A stretch of DNA of 64,000 nucleotides from Fidelibacterota bacterium (GCA_947476625.1 CANJRA010000006.1:1-64000), one strand, 5' to 3'; counted from the first letter of the stretch, positions 38,021-46,715 are shown. Notes: generated by a model not told the origin, from the sequence alone. A program made the numbers and translations.

Positions 38021-38063
38021 AAAAAGCAACGGCGCGAATGATGCCAAACATCAATCGCGCCGT
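38021..38063 (-). terminator. Intrinsic terminator of the DEAD-box helicase gene
   Basis: ACGGCGCGA pairs with TCGCGCCGT, with an inner TGATG/CATCA stem. On the minus strand the hairpin is followed by GC then TTTTT. It lies 54 nt past the helicase stop. Confidence 0.75.
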
Positions 38064-38116
38064 GTGAATCAACTTAAAGTTATAAATTCCCTATAATGGG
38101 AATGCACAGATAGAAT

Positions 38117-39412
38117 TTAGGCCGCGCGTGAGCGGTTTTCCCAGGGACGACCGCTGCCGCCGCCACCGCTGCCATTGCGACCACCACCACCACCACCGCG
38201 TCCGCTGCGGTTGCGCTGCGGCTGGCGTTGAGGTGTCTTCTGTCCGCCGTTGCGTTCGCTGCGTGTCGCGACGTGCGCGGCATGGAACGCATGTGTTGTA
38301 TCGACCGCGATGCTCTGGCGTGTCGCGCGTTCAATGGCGCGCAGATCGCTGACTTCCTCGGCATCGCAGAACGAGATCGCCGCACCCGTCGTGCCGGCAC
38401 GGGCCGTACGGCCGATGCGGTGCACGTAGCTTTCCGGGTCCGCCGGCAGTTCGTAATTGATGACGTGCGAGATGCCGTCGACATCGATGCCGCGGGCGGC
38501 GATATCGGTCGCCACCAGCACGCGCGCACGGCCCGACTTGAAAGCATCGAGGCTGCGCTGACGCGCGTTCTGCGATTTGTTGCCGTGAATGGCATCGGCG
38601 CTGATACCGCTTTTGGCCAGCACTTCCGCAACGCGATTGGCGCAATGCTTGGTGCGCGTGAAAACCAGCGTCCGCGACATAGATTTGTCTTTCAACAATT
38701 CCACCAGCAGTTTGCGCTTATCGTCGCGCGCCACGAACATGATGCGCTGATCGATACGTTCGACTGTGGTCGACTGCGGCGTCACTTCAACGCGCTCGTA
38801 TTCTTTCAAGATGCCCTTCGCCAGGCTCATCACTGCTTCCGGCATGGTGGCCGAGAACAGCAGTGTTTGACGCTGCGCGACGATCTTCGAAACGATCACC
38901 TTCACATCGCGGATAAAGCCCATGTCCAGCATACGGTCGGCTTCGTCGAGCACGAGGAATTCCACGTGCTGCAGGTTGATGTGGCGCTGATTCATCAGAT
39001 CCAGCAAACGCCCCGGTGTCGCCACCAGAATTTCGACGCCGGCATTCATGGCGCTGACCTGCGGGCCTTGACCGACGCCGCCGTAAATCACGGCGCGCTT
39101 GAAGCCGAGGTGTTTGCCGTAGGTGCCGAAGCCTTCACCAATCTGCACCGCCAGTTCGCGGGTCGGTGTCAGGATCAGCGCGCGCGGACAACGCGGCGCG
39201 GCTTTGGTGCGGTTCTCGGACATACGCTGCAGGATCGGCAGCGCAAAGGCCGCCGTCTTGCCGGTGCCGGTCTGGGCGATGCCCAGCATGTCGCGGCCAG
39301 CCAGCAGCATCGGAATCGCCTGAGTCTGAATCGGGGTCGGGGTGGTGTAACCTTCGGCGGTCAGGGCGCGCAAAAGCGGCTCGATGAGTCCGAGGTCGGT
39401 AAAAGTCGACAT
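38117..39412 (-). CDS. DEAD-box ATP-dependent RNA helicase (RhlE-like)
   Basis: A 431-residue helicase with all core motifs: Q-motif [21 protein letters not shown], Ia [48 protein letters not shown]. The tail is basic and glycine-rich ([16 protein letters not shown]...), as in RhlE/cold-shock helicases that bind structured RNA during ribosome assembly or mRNA decay. The 5' region of about 230 nt without a gene may be a regulated leader. Confidence 0.93.
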   Translation of the reverse strand: MSTFTDLGLIEPLLRALTAEGYTTPTPIQTQAIPMLLAGRDMLGIAQTGTGKTAAFALPILQRMSENRTKAAPRCPRALILTPTRELAVQIGEGFGTYGKHLGFKRAVIYGGVGQGPQVSAMNAGVEILVATPGRLLDLMNQRHINLQHVEFLVLDEADRMLDMGFIRDVKVIVSKIVAQRQTLLFSATMPEAVMSLAKGILKEYERVEVTPQSTTVERIDQRIMFVARDDKRKLLVELLKDKSMSRTLVFTRTKHCANRVAEVLAKSGISADAIHGNKSQNARQRSLDAFKSGRARVLVATDIAARGIDVDGISHVINYELPADPESYVHRIGRTARAGTTGAAISFCDAEEVSDLRAIERATRQSIAVDTTHAFHAAHVATRSERNGGQKTPQRQPQRNRSGRGGGGGGRNGSGGGGSGRPWENRSRAA

Positions 39413-39644
39413 TATTATTGTTCTTTCAATAGCCGCATACGCACAGCAGGCCGCGCCAATGGGCGCGAATCTTCAGATGGGTCTGCGGAAACCCGGTAGG
39501 CACGCAACCGACGGGAGGGAGAATTAAACTTCTCGAGGAACGGTGCCTAACCCCTCCCCCAATTTTCTGGGGCAGGTGGCACCTGCGCGCGTATCGCGAG
39601 ACGTTGCCGCATGATGCGGGTGGCGGGTTAGTAGGCTCTAAAGG
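39413..39644 (-). other. Gene-free leader region upstream of the DEAD-box helicase
   Basis: These 232 nt hold no protein gene. Hairpins visible include CGCGCC-AATG-GGCGCG (39452-39467) and GCAGGT-GGC-ACCTGC (39572-39586), plus a CCCC/GGGG stem around AATTTTCT near 39560. A long structured 5' untranslated region, as in cold-inducible helicase genes, is possible. No clear promoter was identified. Confidence 0.35.
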
Positions 39645-40106
39645 TTAACAAGTCAAGTCTTTGCGGCGCTTTATCGCTTGAATGGCTGTTTCCAAAGCAT
39701 CCAGGAAGCGCGAGCGGTCCTGTTTCTGGAAGGGGGCCGGGCCGCTGGTGATCTCGCCGGTTTCGCGCAAATGCGTGTGCAGGTTGCGCATGGCCAGCGC
39801 CATGCTGATGGAGTCCTGATCGAGCGGTTTACCGTTCGGCCGCAGAATCTTAGCACCCTTGGCGACGCAGCGTGCGGCCAGGGGAATATCCGAGGTGATC
39901 ACAATATCCCGGTCGGTGACGCGTTCGGCGATCCAGTCGTCGGCGGCATCGGGGTTATTGTTGACGGTGAAACGCTGCACCAAGGGATGGTCGGGCCCGC
40001 GCATCCAGGCATTGCTCACCAGCAGCACCGGCGTCTGATGGCGCTCCGCCACGCGCACAACCGCGTCCTTCACGGGGCAAGCATCGGCATCGACATAAAT
40101 TTGCAT
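39645..40106 (-). CDS. YaiI/YqxD family (DUF188) PIN-like protein
   Basis: A 153-residue protein starting MQIYVDADACPVKDAVVRVA, the family signature with conserved Asp residues. VITSDIPLAARCVAKGAKIL and LRPNGKPLDQDSI supply the other acidic positions typical of the PIN-like NYN superfamily, so nuclease activity is suspected but unproven. ATG 40106 is chosen. The frame extends 22 codons upstream, but that stretch (HTTRFFALKRD) lies in the gap before the divergent glutathione peroxidase gene. Confidence 0.9.
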   Translation of the reverse strand: MQIYVDADACPVKDAVVRVAERHQTPVLLVSNAWMRGPDHPLVQRFTVNNNPDAADDWIAERVTDRDIVITSDIPLAARCVAKGAKILRPNGKPLDQDSISMALAMRNLHTHLRETGEITSGPAPFQKQDRSRFLDALETAIQAIKRRKDLTC

Positions 40107-40232
40107 ATCTCTCTTTAGAGCAAAAAAGCGCGTTGTGTGAATAGCGGGTTTAACTTTCGTTTCCGCTTGCATCGACCCAGCAAAAATATATGCCTTAAAT
40201 ATCTGCTGTGCCGTTCCTTAAAGTCTGGTGCC

Positions 40233-40736
40233 ATGCAAGACGCCGCCAAAACCGCTTTCGATTTTCATCTGCAACACCTCGACGGCAGTCGGCTTTCGCT
40301 CAGTGACTTTGCCGGTCGGCCGATAGTGGTCGTCAACACCGCCTCGCTGTGCGGGTTTACGCCGCAGTACGGGGGCTTGCAAAAAATGTGGAGCGAGCTC
40401 GGCGACAGCGGGCTGGTGATATTAGGTGTTCCGTCAAACGACTTCGGCCGTCAGGAACCCGGCGCGGCCGGCGAGATCAATGACTTTTGCACCTTGAACT
40501 TCCGCGTCACTTTTCCGTTGTCTGCCAAAACGCATGTGCGCGGCGCCAACGCCGACCCCTTTTTTAAATGGCTTGCCGCGGAAGGCGGGTTCTTTGCCCG
40601 CCCGCGCTGGAATTTTTACAAATATCTTATTGGCCGCGACGGCAAGCTCGTCGATTGGTTTTCAAGTTTCACGGATCCGCAGTCGCACCGCTTTCAAGAA
40701 GCCGTGCGCAATTTGCTTAAGGCGCCGCGATTCTAA
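40233..40736 (+). CDS. Glutathione peroxidase (cysteine type)
   Basis: A 167-residue thioredoxin-fold peroxidase. The peroxidatic Cys is in VVNTASLCGFTPQYGGL, the Gln/Trp partners are in LGVPSNDFGRQEPG and RPRWNFYKYLI, and PLSAKTHVRG is a further family segment. Selenocysteine is replaced by Cys, as is normal in bacteria. It reduces hydroperoxides with thioredoxin or glutathione. ATG 40233 gives the usual length; 32 upstream in-frame codons are not family-like. Its stop overlaps a truncated receiver-domain gene by 4 nt. Confidence 0.92.
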   Translation: MQDAAKTAFDFHLQHLDGSRLSLSDFAGRPIVVVNTASLCGFTPQYGGLQKMWSELGDSGLVILGVPSNDFGRQEPGAAGEINDFCTLNFRVTFPLSAKTHVRGANADPFFKWLAAEGGFFARPRWNFYKYLIGRDGKLVDWFSSFTDPQSHRFQEAVRNLLKAPRF

Positions 40737-40965
40737 TTTGCCCACACATTTAATGTAGCAAGTGCTTCGCGCAATCGGTCGCTGAAGTAGGGCTTGCTGA
40801 GAAACGTAATGGCACGGTAATCGCGGAATTTTTCACGTAACGCACTCTCACCCTGGCCGCTGGCAATGATGATCGGCATGTTGGGATATTTCGCTCTAAT
40901 TTCACTCACCAACACATCGCCCGGCCGATGGGGAAGTCCCATGTCGATAACAGCGGCGCAGAAGT
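40733..40965 (-). pseudogene. Response-regulator receiver domain, 5'-truncated
   Basis: Readable as AAVIDMGLPHRPGDVLVSEI, RAKYPNMPIIIASGQGES, then FLSKPYFSDRLREALATL. This is the second half of a CheY-like receiver: the phospho-acceptor Asp in VIDMGLP, the Ser/Thr-equivalent at IIASG and the Lys in LSKPY. Everything upstream of the Asp strand is missing. The frame stops making sense at about 40965, exactly where the divergent SLAM remnant begins, so one deletion probably removed both 5' ends. A 69-residue product from ATG 40942 would lack the acidic pocket. Confidence 0.75.
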
Positions 40966-40969
40966 TTCA

Positions 40970-41539
40970 GTATTGGGAACAGCTTCGCGGCGGTGGTTCG
41001 GCGGGGTACCGCTGACGTATGGCGCGGGTGGCCGCGTTGAAGGACGCATGACGCTGTCGCCGCACTTTCTTTTAGACGGCTCGGTTGGGGCGCAGCATCT
41101 GCATTATAATGCGGCGCGCTATGGGTCTTATACCGGCCCGGTTATTTCTACTAACAGCACGCTGACATACGCGCCAGATTTCGAGAGCTCTGTGCGGGCA
41201 AATGTCGGATATGCGCGCGATTTAACGGCGGTCTCGGCTTTCCGCAATTCGCAAAACGCCGGGGGTTTGGGATATTACCGCGAAAATCTGCCGTTAAAGT
41301 TTGCGGTCTACGGCGGCGTTCAGGCGGCATTTATAAAGTACGACGCGCTGTTGGGAGCCTTCGGCGCCATCCGCTCCGACGTCGCGATGGATTATTGGGT
41401 CACCCTATCGAATACCCAATTCACGATCGGGGGCTTCACGCTGACGCTCAGCTAAGTGCATACCGACCGCTATTCCAACATTCCGATTTACCGCTATAGC
41501 CGCGACCACGTCGAAATCGGCGTCACGCGTACATATTAA
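40970..41539 (+). pseudogene. SLAM-type outer-membrane barrel protein (DUF560), 5'-truncated with nonsense codon
   Basis: The C-terminal part of a surface lipoprotein assembly modifier-like beta-barrel: TYGAGGRVEGRMTLSPHFLL, YAPDFESSVRANVGYARDLT, GGLGYYRENLPLKFAVYGG, GAIRSDVAMDYWVTL and FTIGGFTLTLS. An in-frame TAA at 41453-41455 then interrupts; the frame continues VHTDRYSNIPIYRYSRDHVE and IGVTRTY to the natural stop at 41539, ending in an aromatic as barrels do. TAC to TAA (Tyr) would explain the nonsense codon. The N-terminal TPR/periplasmic part and signal peptide are missing. No substrate lipoprotein gene is seen. Confidence 0.75.
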
Positions 41540-42264
41540 GAAAATATCATCGTTACTTCGGCAGCGTCCATTTGCCGGTATTCACCTTGGCCAAGGTCCG
41601 CGGGAAGCAACAGCGCGCCAATGCGATCGCGGTGGAGGGTTTCAACGTGATTGCCCGTGGCGGCAAACATGCGGCGGACTTGATGATAGCGACCTTCAGT
41701 AACGATGACGCGCGCCGACAGCGGCGACAATGTTTCCATGACGGCCGTGGCGAGCGTTTTGTTCTCGCCTTCGAGCATCAACGTACCCGAAGCGAAGAGC
41801 GCGGCTTCGTTGCCCTGCAGCGGGCGCGCCAAAGTCGCTAGATAATGTTTAGTCACATGCTGTTTGGGCGAAATGATGCGATGGAGCAGCGCGCCGTCGT
41901 CTGTGAGCAACATAAGGCCCGATGTTTCTTTATCAAGGCGTCCGACTGTCGATAGCGCGGGCTTGCGCCGACGCCACCGCGACGGCAGAAAGTCATATAC
42001 CAACGGTCCGAATTCTTTGTGTGAACACGTGGCACCGACCGGCTTGTGCAGCATCAAAACCATTCTAGGCAAGGGATCGAGTGATGTGCCGTCGATCTGC
42101 AAGCGCGCGGGCAAGTCGGCGGTGAGGGAGATGCGCACGCCTACATCTCTCACGGCAGTGCCGTCCAAGGTCACGGCGCCGATGCGCGCAAGATGCTGAA
42201 CTTCGCTACGCGAACCGTACCCCAGATTGGCAAGGAGGCGATCGAGCCTGGCGGTGCCGCTCAT
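41536..42264 (-). CDS. rsuA: 16S rRNA pseudouridine synthase, RsuA family
   Basis: A 242-residue enzyme. The N-terminal S4 RNA-binding domain (RLDRLLANLGYGSRSEVQHL) precedes the catalytic domain with VGRLDKETSGLMLLTDDG, in which the Asp is the nucleophile, and KHYLATLARPL. The C-terminus has EGRYHQVRRMFAATGNHVET. These fit the RsuA/RluB/E/F group; overall length and C-terminal block favour RsuA (16S U516). Its start overlaps the stop of the methyltransferase gene by 4 nt, so the two rRNA modification genes are coupled. Confidence 0.88.
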   Translation of the reverse strand: MSGTARLDRLLANLGYGSRSEVQHLARIGAVTLDGTAVRDVGVRISLTADLPARLQIDGTSLDPLPRMVLMLHKPVGATCSHKEFGPLVYDFLPSRWRRRKPALSTVGRLDKETSGLMLLTDDGALLHRIISPKQHVTKHYLATLARPLQGNEAALFASGTLMLEGENKTLATAVMETLSPLSARVIVTEGRYHQVRRMFAATGNHVETLHRDRIGALLLPADLGQGEYRQMDAAEVTMIFS

Positions 42265-43190
42265 TTTCGGGCCTCATAAACTTTGAATCCATCCCGCTCG
42301 GCGCGCAAAGTCATCTGAGAGAAGGCGGTCGAGAGCGCGGATTCATACGGTAGATGACGATTTGCGACCAGCCACGCTGTTCCGCTACCGCGCAACATTT
42401 GATGGGATTTGTGAACGAATGCTTGTCCCAACGCTCTGTCTTCCACGCCGCCGTCATGAAACGGTGGGTTCATTACAACAAAGTCGAGATCTTTAAGATC
42501 CGTTGGTTTGCGGATATCGGCCCAGTGAAATGTTGCGCGTGCGTCCGTGACATTGCGGCGCGCGGCGTTGATCGCGCGGCGATCAACATCGACTAAGTCC
42601 ATTTGTGTAACGTGCGTACTCGCGAGAGCGGCCTGAGCAATCATACCTATGCCGCACCCCAAATCAGCGCCGTGCCCTGTGAATGAGGGAAGGACCGAAA
42701 GCAGCAACGCTGTTCCGGCATCAATTCTGTTCCAGCTGAAAATGCCCGGCTGACTCCAAAGTCCCATCTCATCAACGAGACACGGCCCGCCGGCTGCGAT
42801 GGCTGCGTCGATCTCAGCTTCGGCGTCGCGGGTCGCGGGGCAGGTGGTTTGGCAGATGCGGTGATGACGATAACTCGACGATTCAACACGGCAGCCAAAC
42901 ATTTCGAGTTCATTGAATATGCGTCCACCGCCGCTTTCTTTCGGCGCCATAGCCGTAAACGGCGCGCCGGCCCGAAGAGCACGCAAACTTAAAGCCAGCG
43001 CATATCTCCGTTCCAAGGTGCCCGGCGGAGCCGCCATCGCCATGCTGTTGAGACTTCCCGGCGCGATATCCTCGAGCGCGTGCGAGCCGGGAGCCAGCGG
43101 CGATAGTTGCGTCGCCTGCGGTGGAATCTCTGCGAGTTCCGGAGGAGGCGCGCCAAACACGCCGGAGAGAGTACTGGAAGAGTCAGACAT
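42261..43190 (-). CDS. RsmC/RlmG-like rRNA (guanine-N2) methyltransferase
   Basis: A 309-residue class I SAM methyltransferase. The N-terminal half is a divergent pseudo-methyltransferase domain, as in RsmC. The C-terminal half has FSWNRIDAGTALLLSVLPSF, the SAM loop HGADLGCGIGMIAQAAL and the catalytic VMNPPFHDGGVEDRALGQAF, whose NPPF motif marks N-methylation of exocyclic amines. RsmC (16S G1207) is the closest description. It is translationally coupled with the rsuA gene downstream and lies 9 nt after the response regulator gene. Confidence 0.82.
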   Translation of the reverse strand: MSDSSSTLSGVFGAPPPELAEIPPQATQLSPLAPGSHALEDIAPGSLNSMAMAAPPGTLERRYALALSLRALRAGAPFTAMAPKESGGGRIFNELEMFGCRVESSSYRHHRICQTTCPATRDAEAEIDAAIAAGGPCLVDEMGLWSQPGIFSWNRIDAGTALLLSVLPSFTGHGADLGCGIGMIAQAALASTHVTQMDLVDVDRRAINAARRNVTDARATFHWADIRKPTDLKDLDFVVMNPPFHDGGVEDRALGQAFVHKSHQMLRGSGTAWLVANRHLPYESALSTAFSQMTLRAERDGFKVYEARK

Positions 43191-43199
43191 GAAGACGCG

Positions 43200-43631
43200 C
43201 TACAGACCTTGCGCCGTCGGTGAGCGGTCGAGGCTTTTCAAAACCGCGTCGACGCGACTCTTGAGGTCGTTAAGAGAAATGGGCTTTACGAGATAGCCGT
43301 TAATCTGAAACTCCTTGGCGAAAGCGACCGTGTCAGGGTTGGAATCGGCCGTCAGAAAAATAATCGGAATGTTTTTTACCCACTCGACTTTCACCGTGCG
43401 CACCATTTTTAGGAACTGGCGACCGTCAACCGGCTTCATGTGAACGTCGCACAGCATCAAAGTCGGACGGGTGTGCGCCAGTTCCGCCAACCCGGCCTTG
43501 CCGTCGGCGGCTTCGATGACAGTTTGAATGCCGATCTGGCGCAACTGGCTGCTAATGCCCGAGTGCGTGGTCGGCTCGTCCTCGACGACCAAAACCGTCA
43601 CGCCTTTATAGAAGTCGCTGTCTGCACTCAT
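43200..43631 (-). CDS. Single-domain response regulator (CheY-like)
   Basis: A 143-residue receiver. The acidic pair is in LVVEDEPTTHSG, the phospho-acceptor Asp in LMLCDVHMKPVDGRQFL, the Thr in IIFLTADSNPDT and the Lys in YLVKPISLNDLKSRV. No output domain is present, so it acts by protein contact. Its start overlaps the stop of the upstream hybrid-kinase remnant by 4 nt, so it was part of one phosphorelay operon; with that kinase cut by an IS5-type element, its phosphate donor may be lost. Confidence 0.9.
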   Translation of the reverse strand: MSADSDFYKGVTVLVVEDEPTTHSGISSQLRQIGIQTVIEAADGKAGLAELAHTRPTLMLCDVHMKPVDGRQFLKMVRTVKVEWVKNIPIIFLTADSNPDTVAFAKEFQINGYLVKPISLNDLKSRVDAVLKSLDRSPTAQGL

Positions 43632-44310
43632 GACTCAACCTGTACTGTCGCAATAAGGGGTTGAACGGCCTCGACTAACTCTTCCAGCGTGGCTTCGAGC
43701 CCGCCCACAAAGAGCGAGGCGGTGTCCGGATCATCGGCGTCGAGGCAGTCTTGGATATCAGACGACAGTTGCCCAAGCCGCACGGCGCCGACGGAACTTC
43801 CCGCACCCTTCAGGGCGTGAGCGTGGTGCCGCGCATCGCTCCAGCTTTCGCCCGCCATGGCAGCATTTAACCCAGCCACGATCTTACGCGCTTCGCCAAT
43901 GAATTGCGCCAGGAATTGAAGGGCCTCGGTATTCACAGCGCCAAAGGTTTCCACCAGGCGGTTGGTGTCGAAAATCTGCGGATCGATTTTCGGCGCCGCG
44001 GCGCTCTTGGTTGTGCGCACCGCCGGTTGCCGCAAGGCCGCCGCCTGAAGCCATTTCTCCAAGGCGGTGGCCAGGAGTTTTGAATCGATGGGTTTGGTGA
44101 GGTAGGCGTCCATGCCCGCTTCAAGGCAGCGCTGCTCGGTGCCGGGCAAGGCATCGGCGGTCAGGGCGACGATTGGAAGATGCCGTCTGCTGCCGGCCTC
44201 GCGCTGGCGAATTTCCGCGGTGAGGGTGAATCTGTCCATCTCCGGCATATGAAAGTCTGTCAGCAGCAGGCCGTAAGACGGATCGGCCTCATACTTGCGC
44301 AAAGCTTCTA
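43628..44310 (-). pseudogene. Hybrid histidine kinase, C-terminal receiver-HPt remnant cut by IS5-type element
   Basis: Readable from the IS border: LEALRKYEADPSYGLLLTDF (the phospho-acceptor Asp), IVALTADALPGTEQRC, YLTKPIDSKLLATALEKWLQ, then an HPt domain with the phospho-histidine in ARHHAHALKGAGSSVGAVRL. The kinase core, the dimerisation domain and the receiver start are gone. The frame runs cleanly into the IS terminus at about 44311 and then stops. An internal TTG at 44302 could still express a receiver-HPt protein able to relay to the overlapping response regulator. Confidence 0.82.
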
Positions 44311-44900
44311 GGGCCCGTCCTCAATTAGGGGGTTCCCGATAAGTATCATAAGTGATTCATAGGCGGTCAGCTCATTTTTTTGGGAGGCTGACCGATGCGT
44401 CGTTAGGGGTTGCGGGATGACCAATGGGAGCGGATCAAGGACGTTTTGCCGGGGCGGGCTGGCCATGTTGGCGCGACCGCCAAAGACAATCGCCTATTTG
44501 TCGAGGCCGTGCTCTATCGATATCGTGCAGGAATGCCCTGGCGGGACTTGCCGGAACGCTTCGGAAACCCGATAAGTATCCACATGCGATTTTCCCGCTG
44601 GGCCAAGAGCGGCGTATGGAAAAGGCTGTTCGAGATGTTGGCGACGGACGCCGACAACGAATATGCAATGATCGACAGCACGATCGTGCGCGCGCATCAG
44701 CACAGCGCCGGCGCCCAAAAAGTCGGCGAAGACCAGGCGATCGGGCGCAGCAAAGGCGGGTTGAGCACCAAAATCCATGCCATGGTTGATGCCCTTGGCA
44801 ATCCGGTTTCCTTTTTCCTGACCCCGGGCCAAGCCCACGATCTGGACGGCGCCGACGCACTTCTGCCTCAAATGAACGCTAACATTCTATTGGCGGACTT
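44311..44900 (+). mobile_element. IS5-family insertion sequence, 3'-truncated
   Basis: The left end lies at the break in the kinase gene and starts GGGCCCGTCCTCAATTAGGG; CTAG directly overlaps or precedes it and could be the target site. The transposase start follows about 80 nt inside. The element loses its 3' half at about 44900, where DUF499-type protein sequence takes over, so no right inverted repeat or target duplication remains. It is therefore immobile. Confidence 0.75.
44395..44900 (+). pseudogene. IS5-family DDE transposase, nonsense at codon 4 and 3'-truncated
   Basis: ATG 44395 (GGGAGG upstream) reads MRR, then TAG at 44404, then GLRDDQWERIKDVLPGRAGH, RYRAGMPWRDLPERFG, a first-Asp region EYAMIDSTIVRAHQHSAGAQ, GRSKGGLSTKIHAMVDALGN and PGQAHDLDGADALLP. 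The TAG replaces the usual Tyr/aromatic before GL. The second Asp and the final Glu of the DDE triad are missing because the frame runs into unrelated sequence at about 44900. TTG 44410 could initiate a chimeric protein of 337 residues that fuses the transposase half to the DUF499 piece. Confidence 0.8.
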
Positions 44901-45400
44901 CAAGCGCGCCGCGGCGGTCAACACCAACTGGCCTCTGCACAAGCTCTCTGCGCTCGATGACCTGAAGGCCGAGTGCATCCGTCGCGATCATTGGCGCGAA
45001 GAGGGCAGTCACATCCGGCGCGGGCCCTTCCCGCCGGCGATGCCTGAAGTCGCTATACGCGAGCTCTCCGTTCAGGATGACGGCGATGGCATCACCTACC
45101 TGAAGATCGAGCCACTGCACGCGCCGACGGTCGTTTATGAGACTGGGAGCGCGGAACCGACCCGGGCGTCAACGCCCGTGCCGACACCAACTCGCTTTGA
45201 AGCGACCGGCCTGCGCTACCGGTTCTTGGCCGTCGATCCAAACGACCTCGCGCGCTGCAGCCCCATCAAAGATTGGACGGCGAAGCTTCGCCTGAAGTAT
45301 CAGATCCACGATCGCGGCGATCACTATGAGATCGAGCTGCTGGCGCTGCCGAAGGCAAACGGCATCGTCATTCACTACACCACTGACGGATCGGCCCCGA
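44899..45400 (+). pseudogene. DUF499-type ATPase (defence-associated), C-terminal fragment
   Basis: In frame with the truncated transposase, the sequence ADFKRAAAVNTNWPLHKLSA, CIRRDHWREEGSHIRRGPFP, VAIRELSVQDDGDGITYLKI and FLAVDPNDLARCSPIKDWTA, ending IVIHYTTDGSAP, matches the C-terminal region of large DUF499 ATP-binding proteins. Those have a TTDGS beta-sandwich resembling chitobiase C-terminal domains. DUF499 proteins occur in phage-defence islands with methylases. The AAA+ part is missing on the left, and on the right it breaks at about 45400 into a different family. The assignment rests on motif memory, not a search. Confidence 0.6.
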
Positions 45401-46027
45401 AAGTCGCATGCCCGTTACGTTGAGGCCCGCCTTATTGCAGATGCCGGCCTGAACCCTCGTTGGCAGCTGCAGAACACCCAGAAGGCCGGCGAGGAGGGCA
45501 AGCTCCCGCTGCCTGACCGGGCGGCCATGGAGGAGTTCATCGATCAGACCAAGACCCTTGTCGGGGCGCTAGGCTGCGACTTGTTCAAGGTCGTTTCGGG
45601 GGACATTTCCAGCCAACCCAAGGGCACCAGCCCAGCACCGTCATGGGCGGAAAGCGTGCTGTTCGAGTTCAGGGGCCAAGGCTTTGCGGGGCAGATGTTG
45701 GTGACGCCCAGCGGCGAAATCGTCGTCAAGAAGGGGTCCAAGGCCAGGCTGAAGACGACCCCGACAATCCCCAAAGGCACGGTCGCGCTTCGAGCGGATC
45801 TGGTGACGAGCGGCATTCTACTCGAGCAGCAAGACGCACTGGTGTTCACCGCGGACTACATGTTCCCTTCGGTCTCATCGGCTGCCGCCGTTGTAACCGG
45901 GGCCAGCGCGAACGGGCGCGTATCTTGGCGTCTGCCGGATGGCCGAACCTATGCGGAGTGGGAGGAAGGACAAAACGCCTCCCCCATCCCCATTGAGGAT
46001 GAGGAGCTGACAGGCGGAGCAATCTAG
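45401..46027 (+). pseudogene. GIY-YIG-type nuclease with DUF4357 domain, N-terminus lost
   Basis: From 45401 a new frame reads KSHARYVEARLIADAGLNPR, then LPDRAAMEEFIDQTKTLVG, which follow the GIY-YIG domain in this nuclease group. The DUF4357 module comes next: GEIVVKKGSKARLKTTPTIP, ALRADLVTSGILLEQQDALV, FTADYMFPSVSSAAAVVTGA and SANGRVSWRLPDGRTYAEWE. The GIY-YIG catalytic segment itself is missing, and the frame is abutted to the DUF499 fragment, so two defence-type genes have been fused by deletion. It ends in a symmetrical hairpin that also holds the stop of the convergent gene. Confidence 0.65.
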
Positions 46028-46045
46028 GCGGCCAGAAGGCCTAGA
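46023..46045. terminator. Shared hairpin between convergent gene remnants
   Basis: TCTAGGC (46023-46029) pairs with GCCTAGA (46039-46045). The left arm contains the TAG stop of the DUF4357 frame and the right arm contains the complement of the TAG stop of the minus-strand frame. No T-run follows. Confidence 0.4.
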
Positions 46046-46442
46046 TGCTGGTCTTGGTGAATGTGGTGCTCCCCGCCGAGACTGTCGCCGCCACCGATCC
46101 CGCCGTCAGTGTCCGCGTCGCGCTGGTCAGGGCGCGCGTGAGCCCTGTCAGCGTCCCCGCCGCCAGGGTCACCGACCCCGCAGCGCCTGTGAATTCGCCC
46201 CAGGCCCCGGTCTTCGATCCGTCCAGCGGCAGCTTGAATATGCTGCTGGCCATGACCATCGAGCCGTTCTTGATCGTGATCCATTCCTGAGCGTTGAACA
46301 CCAGCCCGCCGCCGGCGACCTTGGCCCCGGCGATCTCGACCCAGAACCCGGCCAGGCCGCAAAGATGCTGCGTGGGCTCTGGCGCCAAACGCCGCAGGGT
46401 TCGCCGGTAGTCCGTCTGTTGAAGCCCGGCGGTTTCGAACAT
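46041..46442 (-). CDS. Unknown protein, Thr/Ala-rich C-terminal part, probably truncated
   Basis: The minus-strand frame gives up to 133 residues. The credible part is FWVEIAGAKVAGGGLVFNAQ, EWITIKNGSMVMASSIFKLP, then a low-complexity tail with repeated TLTAG/TLAAG units (GSVTLAAGTLTGLTRALTSA). It looks like the beta-rich end of a phage- or surface-type structural protein, but no family is recognised. The first 30 residues overlap a plus-strand frame that looks more coding, so the real gene probably began elsewhere and was cut near 46370. Its stop lies in the hairpin shared with the DUF4357 remnant. Confidence 0.4.
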   Translation of the reverse strand: MFETAGLQQTDYRRTLRRLAPEPTQHLCGLAGFWVEIAGAKVAGGGLVFNAQEWITIKNGSMVMASSIFKLPLDGSKTGAWGEFTGAAGSVTLAAGTLTGLTRALTSATRTLTAGSVAATVSAGSTTFTKTSI

Positions 46443-46472
46443 CTACCGGACGACCTATTTTTCCTGACCGCA

Positions 46473-46715
46473 ATGAGCCGATGGGCGACGGTCCGTGCGC
46501 TTTTGGCAGTCGCCGGAGTTCCGAGATTGGAGCAACTGGAAAAGATCATTGCCGCAACGGCGGCGGAGGTTTTCCAGGCCACCGTCCTCATCGGCGTCCT
46601 CGATGCCGATGAGGAGGAGGACTTCGTGAGGAGGCTGGACGAAGCTCTTGGATTTTCGGCCGAGCAGACAGCCGACTTCCTGCGTGAGTCCCGCCGCTTT
46701 CTTTCAGGCGGTTGA
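46473..46715 (+). CDS. Hypothetical helical protein, 80 residues, probably an N-truncated remnant
   Basis: ATG 46473 gives MSRWATVRALLAVAGVPRLE, LEKIIAATAAEVFQATVLIG, VLDADEEEDFVRRLDEALGF and SAEQTADFLRESRRFLSGG: an amphipathic, acidic, all-helical sequence with normal codon use. The frame remains open and plausible upstream (PDDLFFLTA), suggesting a longer original gene cut near 46370-46400. No domain is recognised. It lies between defence-type debris and tRNA-Ser, so it is probably island cargo. Confidence 0.45.
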   Translation: MSRWATVRALLAVAGVPRLEQLEKIIAATAAEVFQATVLIGVLDADEEEDFVRRLDEALGFSAEQTADFLRESRRFLSGG

